NCBI GenBank assembly: GCA_035610835.1
Contig: CM069443.1
Coordinates: 64,699,577-64,763,576 of the forward strand
From: Ophiura sarsii
Taxonomy: Eukaryota > Echinodermata > Ophiuroidea > Amphilepidida > Ophiuridae
Reading direction: 5' to 3'
DNA length: 64,000 nucleotides
Positions within the stretch are counted from its first letter, which is position 1. Every line of letters begins with the position of its first letter. Shown here piece after piece: positions 54,266 through 64,000 of this stretch. Below the pieces are notes generated by a model, which made no database searches, was not told where the DNA came from, and saw only the letters and a program-made list of their open reading frames with translations. The position numbers were made by a program, and so were the translations under genes.

Positions 54266-56100
54266 AACTAATCATGGGTTCTGTAGCATTCAAGTCAAAG
54301 CAGCCAGTTCCGATTTGTGTTCGCTGTATCGAAGAAGCCATGGTTAGTTCTGTGGTTCTATAATGGCAAACACGCAAAAAAAAGCCGGCAGCATGATGTA
54401 CTATACACAAAAAGCCACTGATAATTCACACAATGATCACATGACAATTTTACGCACTGATCAGCTGACATCATACAATATCAAACTTACTCGTCATCAT
54501 AAGAGATTGTTGTCACTTGCCTAAACAAAAATTGAACAAATTAGGGTGTTTTTAGTTCAATAATTCCCGAAGCAAAACTTTGTATTTCGCTGGCCTCTAT
54601 AATGGCTGATCTATAAAAATGTGGAATAATTAGTTAATATCAAACACAGCAAAACAAAAACACTGCAAGGAACTTATTATTAAGGTAGTTCTGTTGACAC
54701 CGGGAAGTGTGGGGATGGGGTGGGGGTGGGGGCTGTTTAACAGGAAGACAGATCTCTCAGATAGGGTCGGACTGTAGGGTGCGAAAATAAACCCTGTTCT
54801 ACGGGCCAGACTGATCTCTTTTTTTTTTGAATGTGAAAAAAAAGTGTTTTTTTTTTTATTTTAGAAATTTGAATAAAGTTGAAAAATAACCTAAAAATAA
54901 AAATAAAGATTTCCACACTGTCGGTTATCAAGCTTTTTTGTTTGTTTGTGCGTCGGTTTTGGGGACTCCCCCCCCCCCCCCCCCCCCACCTCAAATTTAT
55001 AACTCTATGGCACCTCCCCATCTCAAATTTGTTGACTCAATGCCACCACCCCGCTCTCAAATCACAAGTTTTGGAAAAGAACCAACAACAAAAATGCCCA
55101 CCAAACAAACGACCCTACCTGAGAGGTTGGTTCACCCATATAACAGGGTGAGGTTTTTTGTTGTTGCCTAAACACATTTATTGTCTTTCTTTTGTTTTCT
55201 TTCTTTAATCTTGTTTTAAGATGTTTGTAAAATCTATTCAGAACAAAAAGTCAAAATTGGGAAAATATGGGTTGGTTGGGCCAATAGCACACCCCCTCTC
55301 CTTACAGCCCTTACAGCTCAATTATTGGTCAAATTTATAATGGAAACTCTACTGAAAAACACCAATGGGTTCAATAATGGACTTGCCCGTTTTCAATTGC
55401 AATTGTACTAGAAGAAAAAAAAGGCCCTCCATTGTTTGTCACACGATCAAGCGGAATGAGTCGGAATATTGATTTTGAGTTATAGGTTAAAAGAAGTGAC
55501 CAATTCTTATGTTTTACTTTTGTTTTCTCAGTTGGTAAATTGTTTGTAAATTAAAAACTAGAAGTTCAATTTTAATGGGGTTTGGACCATACTGTAGCAT
55601 AATAGCATTTTCCGCCTGCTTTTTAAATGATGGACAAATACCAAAATTGAAAACTGCCGACATATGACTCATTTCGCTTGATTACATCACATTTACAGGT
55701 TTTTTTAAATAATCAAGTCCACTGAGACTTGCAAGCATTTGAAAGTGGAATTTGACATCAGAAACATCTTTACAGAGTTTTCTTGGTTTGTTTTATGTCA
55801 ATTTTAAAGCAGGGAACGCTTTCTTTCAAATGGTCCATAAATTGATATTTATAGACAACAATATTTATGGATTTTTTAACATTTTAATAAAACTGCCACC
55901 AAACTTCAAAATGTATTAATAACATATGAAATAGAAACACTACAACAAAAACCATGAGAGGGTTAGTTCGACGATGTTGAAATCTCCTTCTTATTATCCA
56001 ATAGACCTGGAAAATGAGAAAACATTTCTAAAATGAAAACACAACTGTGTCTTCTTTCCCGTGTTAGTTTAACTCAATGTCACGCTACAGTGGATCTGTG
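54266..56100. other. KIF21 intron with rearranged GGC-ended MITE pieces
   Basis: 54730-55310 contains several pieces of the family: CTCTCAGATAGGGTCGGACT, ACCCTGTTCTACGGGCC, a C run at 54968-54987, GACCCTACCTGAGAGGTTGG, ATAACAGGGTGAGG and TTTTTGTTGTTGCC. More than one copy appears to be overlaid. The rest shows nothing recognisable. Confidence 0.55.
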
Positions 56101-56104
56101 AGTC

Positions 56105-56350
56105 TAAATATGTGTACCAGATCTAAAACATTGTCTGATTGGCTGAATGAATCGTGGGTGGGTTCTAAGACATTGTCTGATTGGCTGAATGACAATGCGA
56201 CTCTAAAACATTGCCTGATTGGCTGAATCATGGGTTGGTTCTAAAATAATGCCTGAGTGGGTGAGCTCAATTTCTGAATATAAAACATGATCTAATTGGC
56301 TGAACTTTAATTTAGATCTTTAATTATTGTCTGATTGGCTAAATTTCTCA
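56105..56350. repeat. five imperfect repeats of CATTGTCTGATTGGCTGAAT
   Basis: Units near 56131, 56172, 56211, 56290 and 56327, spaced about 40-80 bp. Each keeps TGATTGGCT or a one-base variant, the inverse of a CCAAT box. They lie in a KIF21 intron. Confidence 0.8.
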
Positions 56351-57486
56351 AGGTCTGGTTCCAAAACCTATTCACATTGACTAAAATCAATATACCTTAA
56401 TCAAATTATTTAGTTAAATAAGGCTGTGCTATGCATTCACCAGCACCACATGCATGTAGTAAACAAAAAGGACAAACAAATATTGTTCTGGTCCTAAAAA
56501 TTAACATTGAAAGAGACATGCTTTGACTAAAGAACTATTTAGACATGCAAATTTGTTTGCAAGCATTGCTGAAGGACATTTGTGGGTTTTTTGAAGAATA
56601 TGTTCTAGGTCATGAGGTACTTGGAAAAGGGCGCCTTATCATTAGGGTGTAGGCCGCAAGTGATTTTCGTAATAAACCCCTCAAAAAGAAAAATTCAGAA
56701 TTATTTTTTAATTGCATATCTTTTGTATATTTTGTTGATGTTCATGGTGTGTTGCACATAAATAGAAAGCTGGTGCGTTTGTTTTTATAATCACACCAAA
56801 TGTGTAGCAATCACTCTGTTTCAGTGCTAAGACACTTGCTTGAGAATATAAGGAAGGTCTAAATCTGAATGTGCCAAAATCATCACTATTTTTGTGCTCA
56901 AAATTCAATACACTGCCGTTTTCAATATAACACTTCACTGAAAAGACGACAGAGTTGGGCTTTTTTTTAGCACATAATAGTGGTCAATTTGGGACATTCT
57001 GAATGAGAACTCCCCACATTCTCAAGCAGGTTGCTAAGCACTGAAACAAGTGACTGCTACGAATGAGGTATCGTTGAAAAGAGGAACACATCAGCTTTTC
57101 ATTGATATGAAACACAATATGGATAGATCATGAAATATTTGAGTCATGAAATATTCGAGAAGTTGGCAATTGAAAAAAAATTCTGAACCGTTTTGAGGAG
57201 TTTATAACATTGCATTTATAATCTTCTTGTACTCTTGGGCAAAACTTTGAAGCTTAACCAATGATATAAATTGCTTCCATGGGAATATTTCATGAAAAGA
57301 AACACTATTTCTTCCCAATCAAACAATGTTTTTTGTGATCTGAATGAAATTGCAAACTACATCAGTTGGTAACTCTGCAAAACAAAAACTCACTAGAAAA
57401 TGAGTGGTTGAAGAAAAAGAAATATGTAAAAAACACTAAAAGCTAAACACAGAAAACCCAAACCGTGGTGAGTGTGTTGTATGTAC
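56351..57486. other. KIF21 intron, nothing recognised
   Basis: AT-rich sequence. GTGCTAAGACACTTGCTTGA-type sequence at 56825 recurs loosely inverted near 57020-57045 (TCAAGCAGGTTGCTAAGCAC), suggesting a diverged foldback of about 220 bp. Confidence 0.5.
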
Positions 57487-57651
57487 TTTTTTTCGACCCA
57501 TGCAGTTTTGCGAATTCGGCTGACAAAGAAAGGTTTCTTGTCCGGTGGAGAAGCTGGGGTGGTAGAATTCGTTTTGACCATCCGGTCAACTGGCAGCGGA
57601 GGACTTGCTCTGACCATAGGAGGACTTGCTCTGACCAGAGGAGGGCTTGGC
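57487..57651 (-). CDS. KIF21: KIF21 exon: Pro/Ser-rich linker
   Basis: After CTACCCAG it encodes PSPPLVRASPPMVRASPPLP, TTPASPPDKKPFFVSRIRK and TAWVEK. Phase (1 in, 2 out) agrees with both neighbours. VRASPP is repeated twice plus a variant. The donor used here is GTACAT after AA; it is non-ideal, and an alternative GTCGAA donor one codon upstream would break the frame. No close KIF21 match in this low-complexity part, so it rests on phase and context. Confidence 0.72.
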
Positions 57652-57677
57652 CTGGGTAGAAGGAAATAACACATTCA

Positions 57678-57876
<199 letters not shown>

Positions 57877-58279
57877 CTAAACATGCATTCGATTTTTTAT
57901 GTATTCAACTAATTTGCACTGCAGAGATGTAACCATTGGTACTATCATCTCATCAACTACGTATTCTACTAATTGCAGCACATAACGCACACAACTACTC
58001 GAGGCGCTGGCGTATACAACGTCACTGTCCAGAGGAAACCAAATAGAGTATAGAATGAATAGCACAGGGTTTTTTATTTAAAAATATTTGTCTAAATGAT
58101 TGAAGTTCCACAAAATGTACTGGTTTAAGAATAGCTGTTTTATTCAGACTACAGCCTCAAATAATTTCATACCACAGGATTCAAATGGTTGCGCAGATTT
58201 TCAAATTGGAAAATATTTAGCTAAAATCCCTAAAGGAAGCAGTTATTTGTTACATGCCAGCAAACAAATCTAAAAATCA

Positions 58280-58690
58280 GAAAATGTAGACGGACATTCG
58301 ATCAAGGATCCAAACCCATGCAGAATGAGGAGGACAAGAATTCCAACACACTTACGCCGAGTTGTTTATATCTGATAGACCGTGGTTACTAAATCGTCTC
58401 CTATTGGCTGGTGATGACTCGCGTGACCTTTGACCGGTTCTATGAAAAGCGCAAGGAATTAAAAAGCAAGGACCAATGGTGTTAATGTCAAGTTCATTCT
58501 AAAAGTATTCTAAAAGTCAAATCTCTCAAAGATCGATAAATTCATGCAGAAGGGAGACATTCCAACACACTTACGCCGAGTTACTAAGATCAGAGAGGGC
58601 GTGGTGACTAAATCGTCTCCTATTGGCTGGTGATGATTCGCATGACCTTTGACCGGTTCTATAAAGAGGGCAATTGGGGTAAGCTAAATG
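58280..58690. repeat. two copies of a 150-bp repeat; a third at 59880-60005
   Basis: Each copy has CACACTTACGCCGAGTT, GTGGTTACTAAATCGTCTCC or a variant, TATTGGCTGGTGATGA and CATGACCTTTGACCGGTTCT. The copies lie at about 58285-58455, 58515-58675 and 59880-60005. The conserved TGACCTTTGACC is an inverted AGGTCA-type DR1-like site. Confidence 0.82.
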
Positions 58691-60290
58691 TTAATGCAGT
58701 CAAACCAAGGTATTAGATCGCTGATAAAAGATCATGCTAATTGGGATCATTCTGCGAGACATGTGTCACCTGCAAATGCTTCTCTGTGGCAAGGGCATTC
58801 CTTTGTCATTCCCATGCTTTGGATTAAAATATTCACAAACAATGGCTGGTTGCCCAAAAAACTTCGGTCTGCAGTTGGTAAACTCCACCCCTTCCCTCCC
58901 CTCAATGTTGATTTGTTCAAAGATCTGTCTGCTAAATATAAGTGTCATAATGTTATGGATATGATTCCAACAATGCGAGCATATTTGTGTGCGTGCGTAC
59001 ATACACACGTAAACCCAGAATGGCGTTACAAGGCGCTTTAACAAATGACCTGCACGTCAATCGTATACATGCACAGTTGTTCGCGCATTTCATGCATCTG
59101 GACGCAGTTTAATGAACAAACAAAAAAACACGCTCGCGTGAAATAGCTTGAATTTCGTCCATATCATTATGACAGTGACTATAATTTGACCCAATCTTTA
59201 TTGGTGGGGAAGAAGAGTAAACAGTTGGAAGGCGAGGACTGTTCTTTGAATGTACACTTGTTATCTTCACATGGATACTATTGACACAGTGAATAATACT
59301 GAAGATGACTGCAGCGAGGGGCAAACTCATATTTTTGCGGATTGTAGTTCTTTTGTAATCTACGCAGAGAACCCGGGGCAAACTAGAGTATATTACCTAA
59401 TGAACAATTTCATGCAACATGCCTATTACTAGCAGCCACGATGTCAAACATACCAGTCCATGTCAACTTAATGCTGTTAGAGCTCTATCAAGTATAGCCA
59501 AATATCACTTCAAATAACTGGAGTTCAATTAAATTTAAAGTTGCATTTATATCACTGAAGTTAAGTACACTCTACACACCCTCTCATATTTAGAACCTAT
59601 TCCACATTTTTTGCTCCCCCCCCCCCCCCCCCCATTCCAAATCAAGGAACAGAGATAATGTAATTCCTACATTTTACACCTAAAGCTTCTTGATTCAAAT
59701 ACATGCAAAATACAATGCAGCAGGCAAAGGGTAATCCAATCAAATTTGCATTATAGTGATGTTAACCTCATGGAAATCATCAGACCCCCTCCCCCCTTCC
59801 ATCCCACTCTTCGTCACAATTAGGGTGTTGGGGGTGGAGTGGTGGATTCTCCATCATATGCCATGCTATGCAGGTGACACATACATTCCAAACACACTTA
59901 CGCAGTGTTACTGAGATCAGTGAGAGCATGGTTACTAAATCGTCTCCTATGCATTGCAGGCGATGACTCGCATGACCTTTGACCAGTTCTACAAGTGGGC
60001 AAGGAGGGTTCAAACGAGTGTTATTCTATACCAAGAGCCAGTCCATTATTAAATTCATCAGTTATGATATAAAACATTAAATCAATTTATCGGTTAAGAT
60101 GTAAAACATTAAATGTTTGAAATAATTAGGAGTACAAAGCAGTTATGTGGGAATACCGAACGAATGTAACTAGTTTTTAATTGAAATGAATTGTCAGTTG
60201 TGTAGGTATTAGTGTGACATCGCTGATCTGTCAACACCTTATATGTTTTCTCGGCCCTTCAGCATGTACAAAAACATACAACAGTTTATA
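58691..60290. other. KIF21 intron, mostly unrecognised
   Basis: Holds a 117-codon ORF (58688-59041, +) with no recognisable motif, a poly-C run at 59617-59632, and the third copy of the 58280 repeat at 59880-60005. Confidence 0.5.
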
Positions 60291-60294
60291 TATT

Positions 60295-60923
60295 TGAAGA
60301 GGTATTTTGCAAAAGGGCCTACATCCACTTTGGCGCTTATTGAGAAAAAGTCCAAAAACTGTTTCTAAATATTCAAGATGAGCAATTGAAAAACTGAATG
60401 GATTATGAAAGAGGTACACTACATACTAATTGAAATTGAAATAAATTTTAAATGTGCTAGTTTTAATTTTTTTTTAAATCATGTTTACATTTTTTGAAAA
60501 TTTGGATGTAGGCCCTTTTGCAACAAAACTCCATCTGTTTGTACATACAGAAAAAATACCACACACAAAAAATCATTTATTTTAATCATTTAAAATAAAT
60601 AAGTTTGATATTGAAATGTATAGGTCACAATCATATGTTTCAAGGAAATAAAGTCATTTTTTTCAAAAATACCTACATCTCATTGTAAACAGCCATTGAA
60701 GTTGTTGTTTTGTTGCAAAAGGGCCTGTATCCCGATTTCATTCTGGATACAGGCCCTTTTGCAACAAAACAACAATTTCAATGGCTGTTTTCAATGAGAT
60801 GTAGGTCTTTTTGAAAAAAATGACTTTGTTTCCTTGAAACATATGATTTTTCCCTATACATTTCTATATCAAACTCATTTTTTGAAAAAATGCACCATAG
60901 CCCTTTTGCAAAATACCTCTTCA
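60295..60923. mobile_element. TIR element with a large inner palindrome
   Basis: Outer ends TGAAGAGGTATTTTGCAAAA and inverse, 24-bp perfect. Inside, a palindrome centred at about 60737 has arms of about 130-140 bp (ATATGTTTCAAGGAAA...GTTGCAAAAGGGCCTGTATC and inverse), with a loop near 10 bases. The TTGCAAAAGGGCC core occurs five times, linking it to 35449-35732. Confidence 0.87.
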
Positions 60924-61202
60924 TTTGTTGGAAGGATGGTCTTACAAATCCATGGTGGGAGGTAAAATGAAATTACCATATCAAATTTATCAATGTGAAA
61001 AATAAAAATGAATCATTAACAAAAGGAAAAACCCACCATAGAAACACAAAATATACATCAAAAATATCTGCATTTTTCCACATCCCTTCAATTTGTAATA
61101 AGGTTTTCACAAATGTTTTTGTTTCCTAGCCAACATAACTAGCAAAATGTTATACAACGAATAGGCAGGTCAATTTGTGATGGGAAACTCCTCAACCCCA
61201 AA

Positions 61203-61349
61203 CAAATTGCTACAAAAGGGTTTTCAACTGTTTTTGGCTCTGCTTGATATCAAGATTGACCAAAAGAAAATCTGACCACCGGAAAGGGGTCAATCTTGAT
61301 ATCACACGCAGAGCCAAAACCAGTTGAAAAACCCATTGTAGCAATTTTT
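61203..61349. mobile_element. short foldback, 147 bp
   Basis: CAAATTGCTACAAAAGGGTT, TTCAACTG, TTTTGGCTCTGC, TGATATCAAGATTGACC and their inverses around a 26-base loop. The arms match over about 58 bases with few differences. Confidence 0.87.
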
Positions 61350-61723
61350 TGTATCCGCCTAGAAATAGTACCTATTGGAAGAAATTGGACGAATACAAAA
61401 TTACAATTGCAAATTGTCTTTTACTTAGTGAAAATAATTGTATCACATTTATACAATACACAAAATTCTGAAACAAAATACGAGTTCCCTATATAACAAT
61501 TGTTTCAATATACACTATACATTGTTTCCCACCCAATGAATTACGCTGCTTCATACAAGCAGGCATGACAAATAAGATTGGACGAAAAAATATCAAAAAA
61601 CCTGAAAAAAAAGGAGTGAAATTGGCCAAAATACAGCTGAAATTAAAGAATGTGCGGAAATTTAGAAATCAAAATAGCCTGCAAATGCCTGTACAAATCT
61701 CATGCCTGAATAGGCTTGCTTAC

Positions 61724-61902
61724 CGGCCAAGTGAATCCTTCTTTGGAGCAAATGATTTCGGAGGTGGCATCAGCATCGTATCAGGTGCAGCGCCCTCATC
61801 GTTTGACGACTCACTGGAATCACGCAGTGTTGGGAGTGCAGGCTTGGCATCCGACTTGTCTGCGTACAGTAACTCATCACTAGTCGCTGTCCTGCGTCTT
61901 GC
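61724..61902 (-). CDS. KIF21: KIF21 exon: linker with ARRRTAT..ELLYAD
   Basis: Reads ARRRTATSDELLYADKSD, then an acidic/Ser stretch and MLMPPPKSFAPKKDSLG, ending at a GTAAGC donor. KIF21A/B have the ARRRTTTQMELLYADS motif at the junction between coiled coil and linker, so this is the most 5' exon in the window. The acceptor taken is CCCCCAAAAG before GCA; an upstream acceptor cannot be excluded because the frame stays open. Confidence 0.9.
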
Positions 61903-62461
61903 CTTTTGGGGGAATTTAACATTAAGAGCATTGGCTTTAAATGGATTCGTTTATAACTATATGCACATTTATACCTCTGAACTACAACAGCAAATATGGA
62001 GGCTTAAAATTAGAGCACTGTGCATTCATGTTTTTATACACGACAGAACTAAACTAGAAAATCCTTACTACACTTCATCCAACTTAAAGAGTACATGTAC
62101 TAATGCAACGTCAGTGTGTATTTTCAGTGAATGACACATAATTTAAGCTTTTTGCAGATCAACAAAATACAGAGATGTGACTGAATGATTGAGAGATTTC
62201 CTGAAAAATTGCAACGGGCGAAGCGTTCCCACCTCACGGCCGGGGGTCCAGGGATATAGAGTATCACCCCCCTAAAAAACATGTTTGACTCTTTTTATGC
62301 TGAAATATCATCATCTGATTCCGGAAATGCAACAACAACAAAAAAACTTTTTTTTAAATTTTTTTTATGGCCTAATTTCCGGAATTCCGGAAATTTCCGG
62401 AAAAATCCCATCTCTGAAAATATACCCTAACCTTTTGCTTGCACACAACCAAAGATTACAT
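61903..62461. other. KIF21 intron
   Basis: 62290-62405 contains clustered TTCCGG/CCGGAA palindromes (ATTTCCGGAATTCCGGAAAT). Otherwise no feature. Confidence 0.5.
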
Positions 62462-62789
62462 CAGGGCTGTCAACTCTCCCGCATTAGGCGGGAGTCTCCC
62501 GCATAGACACTCTTTCTCCCGCACTCCCGCATAGCATATAAAATCTCCCGCCTCAACAAAATTACCTCAATTAAAATGTGTATCAACACCCTTATACTAG
62601 CTTCCGTCGGTACATTTACGATTTTGACCATGCAAAACCATCACCGCTACCCCCCCCCCCCCCCCCCCCCCCCACCCACTTATCAGGATTTCAGCTGCTG
62701 ACGGGAAAAAAAATTGTGCATGTTTTACGTGTTTTTTTTTGGAATCTGTATCTCTCCCTCCCAGCAAATCCCAAAAGTTGACAGCCCTG
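62462..62789. mobile_element. hAT-type MITE with perfect 8-bp target duplication
   Basis: A 14-bp perfect TIR CAGGGCTGTCAACT and inverse, flanked by GATTACAT at 62454-62461 and 62790-62797. The left half has repeated CTCCCGCAT phrases; the centre has a poly-C run (62650-62673). 328 bp, no ORF. CAGGG start and 8-bp duplication fit hAT. Confidence 0.95.
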
Positions 62790-62871
62790 GATTACATAAG
62801 CCTATAGATGATGTCAAATCAATTGACACATGAAATATAACAACAATAGAGAGATCCTGTGGTTTGAATTA

Positions 62872-63654
62872 CCGTATTATCCCTATTAAGCGCCCAGGGC
62901 GGTTAGCAAAGTCATTTTGGGTGGGCGCTTATTATGTTGCCTTTTTGTAAACTCATTTATCGTTGAGACTGTCGAATTCGACAAGGTTGCGAAGATTTTT
63001 TTTGTTCGGTAACCGTAAACATACCAATAATGTTTTAGCTCATAGAAAAGAAAAAAAGTATGATATTTCAATCACATTCCATGATTAGTTGTGAAAGACA
63101 AATCGCTAACGATTTGTTACAATTTTGTTCAAAAACTGCGTAAGAAAAAAAACAAAAACTGAGCCGAAAGTGCCATCAATATTTATCTTGTTTTCATGTG
63201 GGCGGCCACCTTTGCTTTTCATTTGTGGCGAAAATACAACACTATAATTCCTCACTACGCATGTCGCAATAATTTTTGGTGGTGCCCGTTTCTGAACAAA
63301 TGAATGGCACAATGAATGACTGCGATACACGGAACTGTTGCACTAGTGGAATTACCACGTGCGATTAAAACGGAAAATTAACACTCGCCGGTCGCTGTAC
63401 AGGCAGTGGTATCAGAGCTACTGTACGCGTATCAGTAGCCTAGTGCCTAGTATAGGATCGGGGAGAGATGGCGGCGATCTAATCACGGCTTTTACTGGTA
63501 CTGCTTTAGTGAAGAACGCCGTGAAGAATGTTGTTGTACAGTGCTACGGTAATTAAAAAGGTGGGCGCTTATAAGAGATTGTTTGTTGTTAGTCATTCAG
63601 AAAAACAGGGGTGGGCGCTTATAAGGTCCTGGGCGCTTAATAGGGATAATACGG
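62872..63654. mobile_element. TIR element with CCGTATTATCCCTATTAAGC ends
   Basis: 27-bp perfect ends CCGTATTATCCCTATTAAGC(GCCCAGG) and inverse, TA outside. GTGGGCGCTTATAA or GGGCGCTTATTATG recurs three to four times subterminally. 783 bp; ORFs of 61-74 codons inside are not transposase-like. Superfamily unclear. Confidence 0.85.
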
Positions 63655-64000
63655 TAGTTACCATTTTATAAGAAGGAACACAAGTGTTTGCAACGTGGTT
63701 CATACCCATGATATCATCATTCATTCAATAAAACCTGGTAAATGACCTCCAAATTAGTACAACCTTTGCCTGAAATGTTAAGATTACTTGACAAATTAAA
63801 CACATTTTATCCAAAGGATATTTGAATCATTCCCTCCAAAATGGATGTTCAAAACAAATAACAGTTTGTTGAGTGAACATTTTTGCGAGAATGGATTCTC
63901 AGATTCTCACCAAAATTTAAAGCCCGAAACATTTTGACTGAAACACATTGGGATAACACATGAGATATCATGCAACTACAAACAGACTTTCTATTTTGAA
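63655..64000. other. KIF21 intron, edge of window
   Basis: TTGCGAGAATGGATTCTCAG (63882-63901) repeats the motif seen at 34230-34260. Nothing else. Confidence 0.55.

Noticed and set aside
58688..59041. 117-codon plus-strand ORF
   Set aside because: No recognisable motif or flanking exon signals; chance ORF in an intron is more likely.
61565..62134. 189-codon plus-strand ORF
   Set aside because: It is antisense over the KIF21 exon at 61724-61902, which has clear homology; the sense frame has none.

Overview
This is a stretch of an AT-rich metazoan nuclear genome. Genes are sparse, introns are long, and most of the DNA is non-coding repeats. The spliced KIF21-type kinesin gene, the single-exon TRIM gene with a beta-propeller tail, the L2/CR1-like LINEs, tRNA-derived SINEs and very many small inverted-repeat elements fit a marine invertebrate deuterostome (echinoderm, hemichordate or cephalochordate). 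The sequence alone does not fix the species.

Layout. 1-3700: a decayed LTR-retrotransposon on the minus strand (gag with a nonsense codon, and a retropepsin fragment), split by about 2 kb of tandem repeats. 3870-7660: nested DNA-transposon remnants, a SINE and small foldbacks. 7668-9461 (+): an intact intronless TRIM-type RING/B-box E3 ligase gene, 597 aa, the only complete gene here. 9462-34500: no convincing gene. This part holds nested terminal-inverted-repeat (TIR) elements, several with an empty target site visible in a second copy. It also holds a GATA-like repeat cluster, a GC-rich composite foldback (16625-18367), an array of AGGTCA half-sites (19917-20660), LINE tails and SINEs.

34559-61902 (-): the 3' part of a kinesin KIF21A/B-type gene. 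Ten exons keep phase throughout and encode 512 residues: a low-complexity linker and then a complete seven-repeat WD40 propeller. The motor domain and coiled coil lie beyond the right edge. Its introns carry a macro-domain-like ORF (44591-45418, +), an L2/CR1-like LINE with one in-frame stop (about 45440-47420, +), a 2.1 kb hAT-type element inserted in an older MITE, and many other MITEs. 61903-64000: KIF21 intron with a hAT-type MITE flanked by a perfect 8-bp duplication and a 0.8 kb TIR element.

The genes show no functional link to one another. The window's main interest is the transposon layering, the transcription-factor-motif satellites, the macro-domain ORF and fine structure in KIF21. 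I found no CRISPR array, rRNA or convincing tRNA gene.
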